NCBI RefSeq assembly: GCF_008805035.1
Contig: NZ_CP038018.1
Span: forward strand, 1,054,001-1,118,000
Direction of reading: 5' to 3'
Source of the DNA: Eikenella exigua
Lineage (GTDB): Bacteria > Pseudomonadota > Gammaproteobacteria > Burkholderiales > Neisseriaceae
DNA length: 64,000 nt
This document shows, in pieces, positions 49,191-58,018 of this stretch (position 1 is the first letter of the stretch; every line of letters begins with the position of its first letter). The position numbers and the translations under genes were made by a program. The notes beneath the pieces were generated by a model, which was not told the origin of the DNA, did no database searches, and worked only from the letters and a program-made list of their open reading frames with translations.

Positions 49191-50204
49191 ATGCCCCACT
49201 TCCAACCCGAGCCGCCACACGGCGGCCGGCAGCAAGCTCGAGTCGGCATTCTTCTGGTCAACCTCGGCACGCCCGCTGCACCTACACCCGAAGCCATGCG
49301 CCATTTCTTGCGCGAATTCTTGTCCGACCCGCGCGTGGTCGAGCTGCCACGCTTGTTGTGGCAGCCGCTGCTGCACGGCATCATCCTGCCCTTCCGTGCA
49401 AAAAAAAGCGCACATAGCTACCGCCAGATCTGGCAAAGAGAAGGCTCTCCGCTGGCTGTGTTCACAGCCAAACAGGCTGCCGCCCTACAAGCCGAGCTGC
49501 CGCAAGTGCTGGTGGGGCACGCCATGTCCTACGGCGTGCCTGCCGTGGCCGATGCTATCGCCGTCATGAAAGCCCAAGGGGTAGACCGCTTGCTCGCCAT
49601 CCCCCTCTATCCGCAATACGCTGCCAGCAGCAGTGGCGCCGCGCTGGATAAGGTGTTGAGCGTATTGCTCCAACAGCGCAACCAAATCAGTCTGCGCACC
49701 ATCAGCCGCTTCTACAACCACCCCAGTTACATCCAAGCCATGGCCGCACATATCCGCGCTTACTGGCGGCTGCACGGTCGCGGCCAGCGCATCCTGTTCA
49801 GCTTTAATGCCATCCCCAAAGCCGCCGTGCAGCAGGGCGACCCTTACGAGGCCGAATGCCATGCCAGCGCAGAAATGCTGGCTAAAGCCCTGCAGCTCAC
49901 CACCCAAGAATGGTATCTCGCCTTCCAAAGCCACTTTGGCCGCAACCGCTGGATAGGTCCTGCCACCACCGATTTGCTCACCGAACTGCCTGCCAAACAC
50001 AACATCCGCGAGCTCGACATTTTCTGCCCAGGCTTCGTGAGCGACTGCCTGGAATCCCTAGAAGAGCTCGCGATAAAAGGATGCGAACAATTCCACGAAG
50101 CTGGTGGCCAAACCTTCCGCTTCATCCCCTGCCTCAACGACAACCCCATCTTCATCGAGGCTCTGGCCGATATCGCACAAGAAAACTTAAGCGGCTGGGT
50201 GTAG
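49191..50204 (+). CDS. hemH: Ferrochelatase
   Basis: Last step of protohaem synthesis: insertion of Fe2+ into protoporphyrin IX. The 337-residue protein has GILLVNLGTPAAPTPEAMRHFLREFL at the start, the conserved catalytic region LFSFNAIPKAAVQQGDPYEAE (the family SxHGxP motif here reads SFNAIP), and the C-terminal FCPGFVSDCLESLEELAIKG with the glutamate side. The conserved histidine of SFHGIP is replaced by asparagine, which deserves a check, although the second half of the active site (VSDCLETLEE) is intact. AAGGAG lies 6 bp upstream. It follows ftsK after 57 bp. Confidence 0.9.
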   Translation: MPHFQPEPPHGGRQQARVGILLVNLGTPAAPTPEAMRHFLREFLSDPRVVELPRLLWQPLLHGIILPFRAKKSAHSYRQIWQREGSPLAVFTAKQAAALQAELPQVLVGHAMSYGVPAVADAIAVMKAQGVDRLLAIPLYPQYAASSSGAALDKVLSVLLQQRNQISLRTISRFYNHPSYIQAMAAHIRAYWRLHGRGQRILFSFNAIPKAAVQQGDPYEAECHASAEMLAKALQLTTQEWYLAFQSHFGRNRWIGPATTDLLTELPAKHNIRELDIFCPGFVSDCLESLEELAIKGCEQFHEAGGQTFRFIPCLNDNPIFIEALADIAQENLSGWV

Positions 50205-50208
50205 AGAG

Positions 50209-50237
50209 AGGCTACCTGAAACACTTTCAGGTAGCCT
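50209..50237 (+). terminator. DUS hairpin terminator of hemH
   Basis: AGGCTACCTGAA and TTCAGGTAGCCT around a 5-nt loop, then TTA. Confidence 0.7.
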
Positions 50238-50257
50238 TTATCTTATTTTTCCGGCAC

Positions 50258-50713
50258 TCAAGCTTTCAGGTAGCCATATACCGTGAAGCAAAACTCGCCC
50301 TCCACATATGGAATGGCAAACCGATCCAATATCGCGCGGATGCCTTCGCTATTATCCACAATTTCCCGCGCAATCAGATGCCCTCGAAACACCGAGCGCA
50401 ATTTCCGGATTTTCACCCATTCGATATCGAACATCGGATAAAAATGCTCATGGCCCCAATCGCCGATTGCCACCGTCGTTTCAGCTACGGCTTGCTCAAC
50501 GTCCGCTTCCGATTTTTCATCAAACAAATACTTGATTTCATAGGCCGGCGCATTTTCCCACCCATCCATTGCCTCGCGCAGCTCCCGCCATTTGGTGTTG
50601 TTCATCGCGCCCACCAGCCTGTTTTGCTGCACAAATTCGCGCACGCGGCGGCGGTAGCATTCTTGTTTGCTGTTGCGCTCCGCCCTTTCGTCTGTCTGCA
50701 TCGCCATCTCCAT
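50258..50713 (-). CDS. Uncharacterised protein, DUF6678-like
   Basis: A 151-residue soluble protein. The core NNTKWRELREAMDGWENAPAY followed by WGHEHFYPMFDIEWVKIRK resembles proteins labelled DUF6678, which have no known function and are sometimes found near toxin-immunity genes. The ATG at the fifth codon (50701) has GGAG at 6 bp and may be the true start. The C-terminus GYLKA is encoded by a DUS. DUS hairpins flank it on both sides, so it forms its own transcription unit. Confidence 0.6.
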   Translation of the reverse strand: MEMAMQTDERAERNSKQECYRRRVREFVQQNRLVGAMNNTKWRELREAMDGWENAPAYEIKYLFDEKSEADVEQAVAETTVAIGDWGHEHFYPMFDIEWVKIRKLRSVFRGHLIAREIVDNSEGIRAILDRFAIPYVEGEFCFTVYGYLKA

Positions 50714-50714
50714 C

Positions 50715-50753
50715 AGGCTACCTGAAAATCAATATGCTGTTTTCAGGTAGCCT
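50715..50753. terminator. Inverted DUS pair between the CPBP and DUF6678-like genes
   Basis: AGGCTACCTGAA and TTCAGGTAGCCT around a 15-nt loop. Read on the minus strand it ends the CPBP gene. Confidence 0.6.
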
Positions 50754-50763
50754 TTTCCCATTC

Positions 50764-51447
50764 TCACTCAAACAACACCCCGGCCAAGCCCAATGCGTTG
50801 TTTACCATATGAATCAAAACCGGGTATTTCAAATCTTTGGTGTGCAGATAGGCCGCGCCGAGCACCAGGCCCATGGCGAAATACAGCAGGAAATCGTAAT
50901 GCACCGGCGGGCTGTGCAGGCTGCCGAAGATGAAGGCAGACAGCACCAGCAGCAGCCAGCGTTTACCGCGGTTTTCTATGCTGCCGAAGCTTTGAAAAAA
51001 AATGCCGCGCAGCAGCAACTCTTCCAAAATCGGCGCAAACAGCACGATATAGGCCGCCATCGTCAGCGGGGCGCGTTGCAGCATTTCCATAACCATGCGC
51101 TGGTTTTGCAGGTTGTCCACGCTGCTTTCTAGGCCCAGCGCGGCCATCAGCATTTCGTAGAGCGGATTGGTGGCCAGCATCAGCGCAATATAGCCTGCCG
51201 CCCACAGCAGTTTTTTGCCGGAAAACCGGCTTTGCCAATCCTGAAAATAGCCGTCTGCCTGCTTACGGTAGAGCTGCAGGCATAGCCTGCACATGGCCAC
51301 AGCAGCAACCGTAAACAGCAGCGCGGCCACGGCCTGGGCAGCCATGCTTTTACCCATGCCGCCGAGCAGCAAAACCAAAAGCGGCAGCACCTGCATCAGT
51401 ATCAGCAGGCCAATGAGCCGCAAAACCGCCACCAGCCTAGAGCGCAC
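50764..51447 (-). CDS. CPBP family intramembrane glutamic protease
   Basis: A 227-residue membrane protein of the CPBP (CAAX-protease and bacteriocin-processing) family. The catalytic motifs are visible: E142-E143 with R147 (EELLLRG), H178 (FGSLHSP) and H213 with N216/N217 (HMVNNALG). About six hydrophobic segments. Substrates of such proteases in Gram-negatives are mostly unknown. It overlaps the end of ttcA by 11 bp on the same strand, so both are probably in one operon. Confidence 0.85.
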   Translation of the reverse strand: MRSRLVAVLRLIGLLILMQVLPLLVLLLGGMGKSMAAQAVAALLFTVAAVAMCRLCLQLYRKQADGYFQDWQSRFSGKKLLWAAGYIALMLATNPLYEMLMAALGLESSVDNLQNQRMVMEMLQRAPLTMAAYIVLFAPILEELLLRGIFFQSFGSIENRGKRWLLLVLSAFIFGSLHSPPVHYDFLLYFAMGLVLGAAYLHTKDLKYPVLIHMVNNALGLAGVLFE

Positions 51448-52390
51448 CGCAGCCTCCGGTTTTCGGCTTGCTGCCCAAAATGTTAATCACTTTGCGTGCG
51501 GGTTTTTCAGGTAGCCCTTCGTCTTCGTCGTCGCGCGGGGCGTTAAAGGAAACGGTTTCGCTGTCGAAGGCCAAATCGCCGCCGTGTTTCAGGGTCTGAC
51601 CACGTTGCAACCCCGCGAAATCAAACAGTTCGGTATCGGCCAAATGCGAGGGCACTACGTTTTGCAAGGCGGAAAACATGCTTTCGATGCGGCCGGGGAA
51701 GCGTTTGTCCCAGTCTTTCAGCATTTCGCTCACCACCTGCCGCTGCAAAGTGGGCTGCGAGCCGCACAGATTGCAGGGAATAATGGGGAATTGCTTGATT
51801 TCGGCGTATTTGATCAAATCCTTTTCTTTCACATAGGCCAGCGGGCGGATGACGATGTGCTCGCCGTTATCGCTCACCAGCTTGGGCGGCATGGCTTTGA
51901 GTTTGCCGCCGTAGAACATATTTAAAAACAGGGTAGCGAGGATGTCGTCGCGGTGGTGGCCGAGCGCGATTTTGGTGCAGCCCAGCTCTTTGGCCGTGCG
52001 GTAGAGGATGCCGCGCCGCAGGCGGCTGCACAGCGAGCAGGTGGTTTTGCCTTCATCGAGCACGCGCTTCACGGTGGAATAGGTGTCTTCTTCCACAATT
52101 TTGAACGGCACGCCGATAGAAGTCAGATATTCCGGCAACACGTGCTCGGGGAAGCCGGGCTGTTTTTGGTCGAGGTTTACTGCCACCAGCTCGAAATCGA
52201 TCGGCGCGGAGGCTTGCAGGTGGCGCAGGATGTCTAAGAGGGCGTAGCTGTCTTTGCCGCCGGAGAGGCAGACCATGACTTTATCGCCCTGTTCAATCAT
52301 ATTGAAATCGTTAATCGCATGACCCACGGCGTGGCGCAGGCGTTTGTGCAGTTTGTTGGCTTCGTGTTCGTGTTTGGGTTTATTGGACAT
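51437..52390 (-). CDS. ttcA: tRNA 2-thiocytidine(32) synthetase TtcA
   Basis: Makes s2C at position 32 of tRNA using ATP and a [4Fe-4S] cluster. The 317-residue protein has the PP-loop CLSGGKDSY (residues 41-49) and the two CxxC pairs C118/C121 (CSLC) and C206/C209 (CNLC). An extra C-terminal tail includes the DUS-encoded GLPEKP. ATG at 52390 opens the family N-terminus; the frame extends further upstream but lacks family sequence there. The downstream CPBP gene overlaps. Confidence 0.95.
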   Translation of the reverse strand: MSNKPKHEHEANKLHKRLRHAVGHAINDFNMIEQGDKVMVCLSGGKDSYALLDILRHLQASAPIDFELVAVNLDQKQPGFPEHVLPEYLTSIGVPFKIVEEDTYSTVKRVLDEGKTTCSLCSRLRRGILYRTAKELGCTKIALGHHRDDILATLFLNMFYGGKLKAMPPKLVSDNGEHIVIRPLAYVKEKDLIKYAEIKQFPIIPCNLCGSQPTLQRQVVSEMLKDWDKRFPGRIESMFSALQNVVPSHLADTELFDFAGLQRGQTLKHGGDLAFDSETVSFNAPRDDEDEGLPEKPARKVINILGSKPKTGGCGAL

Positions 52391-52539
52391 AATGGTGTGT
52401 TGGCAACGTAAAGTGCGGGATTGTAACGCAATGTAGGCTGATTTTATAGCAGGTAAAGTATCGGCCCGGCAGCTGAAAGTATGCAAAGAATACGGTACAC
52501 TGCGTTTCGTTTTAAACAAAAAGCAGAGAAAGGAAACGA

Positions 52540-52995
52540 ATGTTTGCAAATCGAGTGTTGGCCCTGTTGGCTGCCGTGTGGTTTGGCGCATACCTTTTGG
52601 CCGGCTACGGCGTGGCGCCGCTATTGTTTCAATCTCTGCCCAAAGAGCAGGCCGGTAGCCTGGCCGGTGTGCTGTTTAGCGCAGTGAACTATATCGGGCT
52701 GTTTGTGTGGGCCATCATTTATTTGGCCGGCCTCTCGGCACAGAAACGCAGCTACGGCCAACGCAGCAAACTCAGCTCGCGCACCGTCGCGCTCACCTGG
52801 CTGCTGCTGGCAATCTCGCAATTTGTGCTGGTGCCACTTATCCGTGCTTTGCGCAGCGGGCAGACGCATTGGCTATCCAACTTGCTCGGCGGCAAGCTGG
52901 CTTTCTGGCACAACATGTCCAGCAGCCTGTATGTGCTCATCAGCCTGCTGGGACTGTTTTTAATCATGCGCCTGCTGCGTTTCGAGTGGCAATAA
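52540..52995 (+). CDS. DUF4149 (TMEM205-like) membrane protein
   Basis: A 151-residue protein with four membrane segments and the family pattern NRVLALLAAVWFGAYLLAGYGVAPLLF followed by LFSAVNYIGL and LAFWHNMSSSLYVLIS. The role is unknown. AAAGGAAACG directly precedes the ATG. Divergent from ttcA; a DUS hairpin terminates it. Confidence 0.85.
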   Translation: MFANRVLALLAAVWFGAYLLAGYGVAPLLFQSLPKEQAGSLAGVLFSAVNYIGLFVWAIIYLAGLSAQKRSYGQRSKLSSRTVALTWLLLAISQFVLVPLIRALRSGQTHWLSNLLGGKLAFWHNMSSSLYVLISLLGLFLIMRLLRFEWQ

Positions 52996-53007
52996 ATCGG
53001 GCTGAAA

Positions 53008-53039
53008 AGGCTACCTGAAATTTTTCAGGTAGCCTTTTA
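53008..53039 (+). terminator. DUS hairpin terminator of the DUF4149 gene
   Basis: AGGCTACCTGAA, a 4-nt loop, TTCAGGTAGCCT and TTTTA. Confidence 0.75.
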
Positions 53040-53110
53040 CCGCTTGCCGCCCTATTCCCGCACTTATACAATGCGCCCATCCCAACCCTTCAAAAATAAA
53101 GGAAACCCCC

Positions 53111-53377
53111 ATGTTGGCCAAACAATTCCTCGACGAACTTGCCGGAAAAATCGGCAGCGCCATCGCTGAAAGCCCGGTGAAAGACGTGGAAAAAAACGTG
53201 AAAACCCTGCTCGGCAGCACATTCAGCAAGCTTGATTTGGTAACGCGCGAAGAATTCAACATCCAACAGCAGGTGCTCGTCAAAACCCGCGAAAAACTGG
53301 CCGCCTTAGAAGCGCGCCTGGCCAAGCTGGAAGCCAACGCTCCGGCCGCCCTACCCAACCCTTCCGAACAGCAATAG
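53111..53377 (+). CDS. ubiK: Ubiquinone biosynthesis accessory factor UbiK (BMFP domain)
   Basis: An 88-residue coiled-coil protein of the BMFP/YqiC family, supporting UbiJ in the aerobic ubiquinone complex. It starts with LAKQFLDELAGKIGSAIAESPVKDVEKN and has a C-terminal helix VLVKTREKLAALEARLAKLE. AAAGGAAAC precedes the ATG. comM follows after 10 bp, a common gene pair in betaproteobacteria. Confidence 0.92.
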   Translation: MLAKQFLDELAGKIGSAIAESPVKDVEKNVKTLLGSTFSKLDLVTREEFNIQQQVLVKTREKLAALEARLAKLEANAPAALPNPSEQQ

Positions 53378-53387
53378 GAAACGCGGC

Positions 53388-54884
53388 ATGAGTTTGGCGG
53401 TGGTATACAGCCGGGCGCTCAGCGGCATGGCCGCGCCCTTGGTGGAAGTGGAAGCCCACTTGGCCAACGGCCTGCCCGCATTCAATATTGTCGGCCTGCC
53501 CGACACTGAAGTGAAAGAAAGCCGCGACCGCGTGCGTGCCGCCATCATACAGAGCGGCTTCGACTTCCCCGCCAAAAAAATCACTGTAAACCTCGCCCCG
53601 GCAGATTTGCCCAAAGAATCCGGCCGTTTCGACCTGCCGATTGCCGTGGGCATCCTCGCCGCCTCCGGCCAAATCGCCATTTCGCCCGAAGAATTGGCCA
53701 AATACGAACTGGCTGGCGAACTGGCTTTGTCCGGACTGCTGCGCCCGGTGCGCGGTGCACTGGCCATGGTGTGGCAGAGCACGCAGGCGCGGCGTCGTTT
53801 TATTTTGCCGCAAGAGAGCGCCGAGCAAGCCGCGCTGATTGAACGCGCCGAAGTGTTGGCAGCCGAAAGCCTGGTGGCCGTAGCCGCCCACCTCAACGGT
53901 ATCGCCGCCCTACCCCGTTGCCAAGCCAGCATCGATTCAGCCGAAGAAGCACCCTCTCCCGACCTGCAAGACGTAAAAGGCCAGCACACCGCGCGGCTCG
54001 CGCTTGAAATTGCCGCTGCCGGCGGCCACAGCATTCTGATGAGCGGCCCGCCAGGCACCGGAAAATCCATGCTGGCGCAACGCCTGCCCGGCATCCTGCC
54101 GCCGCTCTCCGACGACGAAATCACCGAAACCTGGGCACTGCGTTCGCTGCTGCCCCAGCAGCACAGTTTCTCCCGCCGCCGACCCTTCCGTTCGCCGCAC
54201 CACAGCGCCAGCGCCGCCGCCATGGTGGGCGGCGGTTCCGACCCCAAGCCCGGCGAAATTTCCCTGGCGCACAACGGCGTATTGTTCCTCGACGAATTGC
54301 CCGAGTTCGACCGCAAGGTGCTGGAAATGCTGCGCGAACCGCTGGAAAACGGCCTTATCCACATTTCCCGCGCCAGCCGCCAAGCCACCTATCCCGCCCG
54401 CTTCCAGCTAGTGGCTGCCATGAATCCCTGTCCATGCGGCTTCCTCGGCCATCCCGCCAAACCCTGCCGCTGCACGCCCGAAAGCATTGCCCGTTATCGC
54501 GGCAAAATTTCCGGCCCGCTCTTGGACAGGATTGATTTGATTATTGAAGTGCCCGCCCTCTCCGCCGCCGAGCTCACTCAAGCCACACCCGGCGAACCCA
54601 GCGCTGCCGTACGGGAACGCGTGCTGGCCGCGCGCGAACGCCAACAGCAGCGGCAAGGCAAAAGCAATGCCTTGCTCAACGTAACCGAACTGGACGAGCT
54701 GGCCGCCATCGAGCCCGAAGCCAAAGCAGCCCTCTCCGCCGTGTTGGAAAAACTCTCGCTTTCCGCCCGCAGCTACCACCGCATCCTGCGCATCGCCCGC
54801 ACCCTGGCCGACTTGGCCGGCAGCGACACCGTAAACCAGCGCCACGTCATGCAGGCCGTGAGCTTCCGCCGCACCCCGTCTTAA
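53388..54884 (+). CDS. comM: Competence protein ComM (Mg-chelatase-like helicase)
   Basis: A branch-migration helicase extending recombination tracts during natural transformation. The 498-residue protein has the N-terminal Lon-like/ChlI domain (RALSGMAAPLVEVEAHLANGLP), Walker A GPPGTGKS at 220-227, Walker B GVLFLDELPEF near 300, and zinc-ligand-like cysteines (CPCGFLGHPAKPCRC). The C-terminal lid includes RSYHRILRIARTLADL. In a DUS-rich genome this fits an active competence route. It is expressed with ubiK. Confidence 0.95.
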   Translation: MSLAVVYSRALSGMAAPLVEVEAHLANGLPAFNIVGLPDTEVKESRDRVRAAIIQSGFDFPAKKITVNLAPADLPKESGRFDLPIAVGILAASGQIAISPEELAKYELAGELALSGLLRPVRGALAMVWQSTQARRRFILPQESAEQAALIERAEVLAAESLVAVAAHLNGIAALPRCQASIDSAEEAPSPDLQDVKGQHTARLALEIAAAGGHSILMSGPPGTGKSMLAQRLPGILPPLSDDEITETWALRSLLPQQHSFSRRRPFRSPHHSASAAAMVGGGSDPKPGEISLAHNGVLFLDELPEFDRKVLEMLREPLENGLIHISRASRQATYPARFQLVAAMNPCPCGFLGHPAKPCRCTPESIARYRGKISGPLLDRIDLIIEVPALSAAELTQATPGEPSAAVRERVLAARERQQQRQGKSNALLNVTELDELAAIEPEAKAALSAVLEKLSLSARSYHRILRIARTLADLAGSDTVNQRHVMQAVSFRRTPS

Positions 54885-54888
54885 AATA

Positions 54889-54919
54889 AGGCTACCTGAA
54901 ACATTTCAGGTAGCCTTTA
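54889..54919. terminator. DUS hairpin between convergent comM and deoxynucleoside kinase
   Basis: AGGCTACCTGAA and TTCAGGTAGCCT around a 4-nt loop, then TTTA. Confidence 0.7.
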
Positions 54920-54929
54920 CCATTCCGCC

Positions 54930-55589
54930 CTAGCGTTCGCTCAAGTTCAAATAATGCCGGCTGCCACGCATATTGGCGATGGCGTGCAGCAGCAGTTGGA
55001 AATGGTCGGGGTTGTTCACAAAATCCAGCTCTTCGGTATTGGCAATCAGCAGTGGGGCGCGGTCGTAGAGGTAGAAATAGCGGTGGTATTCCTCGTGCAC
55101 CTGCTGCAGGTAGCCGGGCGGAAACAGGTTGATGTGGTTGTCGCCCCGGCTGCGCAGCTGCGCTTCGGCGGCACCGGCGCTGGTTTGCAGGTAAATCACC
55201 AAATCAGGCACGGGAATTTCAGGCATGATTTTTTGCTTGAGCTGCCAATACAGCGCCTGCTCGTCTTCACGCAGGATGGTGGGCACGAAAATCTGGTCTT
55301 TTTCCAATAAGAAATCACTCACCACACGCTGCATGCTGTGGTTGGCATTGCCGATTTCGTCGGCGGCCGCAATGAGGTTGAGCGTTTCGGTGCGGCGCAG
55401 CAGGAAGTAGAGCTCGGTGGCCAGGCCGTGGTTGGCGGCGTTGAGGTAGAACTGCTCCAAAAACGGGTTTTGCTCGGGCTGCTCGCTGATGAGGGTGCAG
55501 CCGAAATGTTCGGCCAGCTTGCGGCTGAGCGGGGATTTGCCGCTGCCGATGGGGCCTTCCACAACGATGTAGCGGTAGTCTGCCTGCAT
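54930..55589 (-). CDS. Deoxynucleoside kinase family protein
   Basis: A 219-residue kinase of the dGK/dCK/TK2-like family, salvaging deoxynucleosides. P-loop EGPIGSGKSPLS is at residues 11-22, the LID-region arginines lie in SAGAAEAQLRSRGDNHI, and the Glu-Gln motif EQPEQNPFLEQFY binds the sugar. The P-loop ends in KSPL instead of the more frequent KSTL/KSSL. The gene follows folK by 69 bp and pcnB before it, the usual neisserial order. Confidence 0.85.
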   Translation of the reverse strand: MQADYRYIVVEGPIGSGKSPLSRKLAEHFGCTLISEQPEQNPFLEQFYLNAANHGLATELYFLLRRTETLNLIAAADEIGNANHSMQRVVSDFLLEKDQIFVPTILREDEQALYWQLKQKIMPEIPVPDLVIYLQTSAGAAEAQLRSRGDNHINLFPPGYLQQVHEEYHRYFYLYDRAPLLIANTEELDFVNNPDHFQLLLHAIANMRGSRHYLNLSER

Positions 55590-55607
55590 GGTCTCTCCTT
55601 GGAATGT

Positions 55608-55655
55608 TTCAGGTAGCCTTTCGGGGGTCAGGCAGCCGATTAAAGGCTACCTGAA
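55608..55655. terminator. Inverted DUS pair between folK and the kinase gene
   Basis: TTCAGGTAGCCT and AGGCTACCTGAA around a 24-nt loop that itself contains AGGCAGCC. Confidence 0.5.
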
Positions 55656-55658
55656 AAC

Positions 55659-56153
55659 TTAACTCTCTGTTCCATCTAAACGTTGCACGCCTTCATTACC
55701 CAGAGCAGCGGCCAGCTCGGCAGCGGTGGCGGTTTGGCCGGGCAGGATGTGCTGCGGGGCGATTTCGGCCAGGGGAATCATCACGAAGCCGCGTTGATGG
55801 GCGCGCGGGTGGGGCAGCTGCAAAGCGGGGCTGTCGAGCGTTTGGCCGGCGTAGTCGATTAAATCCAAATCCAGCGTACGCGGGGCATTGCGGAAACTGC
55901 GCACGCGGCCGGCGGTGGCTTCGGTTTGGTGCAGCAGGGCAAGCAGTTCGACAGCGGGCAAATCGGTGGCCAGCAGCACAGCAGCGTTAATGAAGTCAGG
56001 CTGGTCGGCATAGCCCACCGGTGCGGTGCGGTAAAACGAGGAAGTGGCCAGCACCTGCACTTGCAGATGTGCGGCCAGCGCGGCCAGGGCGTTTTGCAGC
56101 TGAGAAACGGGCTGTTCGAGATTGCTACCCAAGGCAATAATGGCTTGCTTCAT
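55659..56153 (-). CDS. folK: 2-amino-4-hydroxy-6-hydroxymethyldihydropteridine diphosphokinase
   Basis: Pyrophosphokinase of folate synthesis, acting before dihydropteroate synthase. The 164-residue protein shows IALGSNLEQPVSQLQNAL, the substrate loop SSFYRTAPVGYADQPDFINAAV, and the metal-binding RTLDLDLIDY with PHPRAHQRGFVMIPLAEIAP. Length is normal. Located between pcnB and the deoxynucleoside kinase gene. Confidence 0.95.
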   Translation of the reverse strand: MKQAIIALGSNLEQPVSQLQNALAALAAHLQVQVLATSSFYRTAPVGYADQPDFINAAVLLATDLPAVELLALLHQTEATAGRVRSFRNAPRTLDLDLIDYAGQTLDSPALQLPHPRAHQRGFVMIPLAEIAPQHILPGQTATAAELAAALGNEGVQRLDGTES

Positions 56154-56186
56154 TTGGTGTTTTTAATCATGGAGTGATTGGAATTG

Positions 56187-56228
56187 GGGCTACCTGAAAA
56201 CGGAGTCGTCGGGCTTTTCAGGTAGCCT
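56187..56228. terminator. Inverted DUS pair between pcnB and folK
   Basis: GGGCTACCTGAA (first base changed) and TTCAGGTAGCCT around an 18-nt loop. Confidence 0.5.
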
Positions 56229-56285
56229 TTGAATGAGGTGTCGGATTCGAGGATCCGACCTATGGCTGCTTCAACCCAATGCCAC

Positions 56286-57659
56286 CTATTCAGCCGCACC
56301 CTTATCTACCGCGTCTGTTTTCTTCTTGCGCCGGCGGCGGCGTTTTTTGGCCGGGGCGTCGCTGCTGTCGGGGCGTTGTTCGGCGGCTTGAATCATCTGT
56401 TTGCGCTGTTCTTCATCGGCTTCTTGGAAAGCTGTCCACCAGTCGGCAATACCCTGCTCTACTTCGCCGGCACGGGCGCGCAGCAGCAGGAAATCGTAGG
56501 CGGCGCGGAAGCGGGGCTGGGCAAGCAGGCGGAAGGGGCGGGCACCGCGCTGGTGCTCAAACTGGGGCTGGAGCTGCCAGATTTCGCGCATCGAGGCGGT
56601 GAAACGGTGCGGCACGCCCCAGCCTTTTTCCATGTGGGCACGGGTTTCGGCCACGGCGGCGCTGAGTGCGGGCATGGTTCTGAGCCCGCCAGCCTGAGCG
56701 CGCTGCCAGGCCTCGCGCACCTGCGGCCACAATACGGCGGCTAACACAAAGCCCACGGATACGCCTTGGTCGGCGCGCAGGCGGCTGTCGGTGCTGTTGA
56801 GGGCAAGTGCCACCATGCCGCACCCCTGGTTTTCAGGTAGCCTTTCCAAGGTGCAGGCAAGCAGGGGGTGCACGCTTTGGCCATCCATGCCCAGAGCCTG
56901 CATCTGTTTGAGGCAGTCGATGGCCGCGCCGGAAAACAAGAGCTTCATCACTTCATCGAACAGGCGCGCCAGCGGCTCTTTGGGCAACAGGTGCAGGCAT
57001 TCGGCAATCGGCGCGGCGGTGTCGTGGGCTACCTGAAAACCGAGTTTGCCCGAAAGCCGGGCGGCGCGCAGCATGCGCACCGGGTCTTCCTGATAGCGCG
57101 CACGGGTGTCGCCAATCATCACCAGCCGTTTGGCGCGGATGTCGGCCACGCCGTGGTGGAAATCGGTGATTTCCCCGCGTGCGGGGTTGTAATACAGAGC
57201 GTTGCAGGTGAAATCGCGGCGGGCGGCATCTTGCTCCATGCTGCCGTAGCTGTTGTCTTGCATGATGCGGCCGTGTTCGTTTTGCCGCGCGGGGCGGTTG
57301 CCGCCGCGGAAGGTGGTGACTTCAATCGTTTCCGGCCCCACCATCACGTGCACAATCTGAAAGCGGCGGCCGATGATGCGGCTGCGGCGGAATACTTTGC
57401 GCACTTCTTCGGGGCGGGCGTTGGTGGCCACGTCGAAGTCTTTCGGCTCAATGCCCAAGAGCAAATCGCGCACCGCGCCGCCCACTATATAAGCCTCAAA
57501 CCCGGCCTGCTGCAACCGCGACACCACCTTTTCCGCCGCATAGCTGATCCCGTCCGGCGTGATGCCGTGTTCGTTTTGCGGCAGCACCTGTTTGTGTGAA
57601 TATGTTGCGGCGGCTTCAGGTTTGCCCGGCAGGATTTTGCGCAGCCATCTAGTCAGCAT
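56286..57659 (-). CDS. pcnB: Poly(A) polymerase I
   Basis: Adds 3' poly(A) tails that promote RNA decay. The 457-residue nucleotidyltransferase has the class II signature AYIVGGAVRDLLLG followed by KDFDVATNA with the two catalytic aspartates, and RDFTCNALYYNP in the second catalytic region. The C-terminus is a strongly basic tail (KKRRRRRKKKTD), typical of PcnB and separating it from CCA-adding enzymes. First gene of pcnB-folK-kinase. Confidence 0.94.
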   Translation of the reverse strand: MLTRWLRKILPGKPEAAATYSHKQVLPQNEHGITPDGISYAAEKVVSRLQQAGFEAYIVGGAVRDLLLGIEPKDFDVATNARPEEVRKVFRRSRIIGRRFQIVHVMVGPETIEVTTFRGGNRPARQNEHGRIMQDNSYGSMEQDAARRDFTCNALYYNPARGEITDFHHGVADIRAKRLVMIGDTRARYQEDPVRMLRAARLSGKLGFQVAHDTAAPIAECLHLLPKEPLARLFDEVMKLLFSGAAIDCLKQMQALGMDGQSVHPLLACTLERLPENQGCGMVALALNSTDSRLRADQGVSVGFVLAAVLWPQVREAWQRAQAGGLRTMPALSAAVAETRAHMEKGWGVPHRFTASMREIWQLQPQFEHQRGARPFRLLAQPRFRAAYDFLLLRARAGEVEQGIADWWTAFQEADEEQRKQMIQAAEQRPDSSDAPAKKRRRRRKKKTDAVDKGAAE

Positions 57660-57779
57660 AGGGGGGTATTCTCTTCTTGTTTTTCAGGTAGCCTGCGGTG
57701 TGCGCGCAGGCGCGTGCTTAAGATAAAGTGCGCAGTATAACCTTTCGCCGCAACGGCTGCCAAACCAAGCGCTTTCCGT

Positions 57780-57785
57780 TATAAT
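57780..57785 (+). promoter_or_regulatory. -10 box of the DUF3460 gene
   Basis: TATAAT in CCGTTATAATCGCC, 32 bp before the start codon. No -35 box is certain. Confidence 0.5.
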
Positions 57786-57817
57786 CGCCACTACCTCACA
57801 CCACAGAAAAACACACC

Positions 57818-58003
57818 ATGTATAACTACCAATCCGACGCCACCCAGTTCCTGCAAAAATACATCGAAGAACACCCCGAAGAGCAAGAACGCCGCCTCCA
57901 AAACCGCGGCCTGTTGTGGGATGTCGAGCTCAACCCAGAAGAGCAGGTCGATTTCGCCGCCGGCAAAGTCGCCAAAAAACCCTACACCTACTATTCCTAC
58001 TAA
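57818..58003 (+). CDS. DUF3460 family protein
   Basis: A 61-residue protein with the family pattern YQSDATQFLQKYIEEHPE, then RLQNRGLLWDVELNPEEQ and a Tyr-rich end (PYTYYSY). Found widely in betaproteobacteria; no function known. It lies 15 bp before the O-methyltransferase and is probably the first gene of a three-gene operon. Confidence 0.9.
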   Translation: MYNYQSDATQFLQKYIEEHPEEQERRLQNRGLLWDVELNPEEQVDFAAGKVAKKPYTYYSY

Positions 58004-58018
58004 ATCCCGCGCCGCGCC

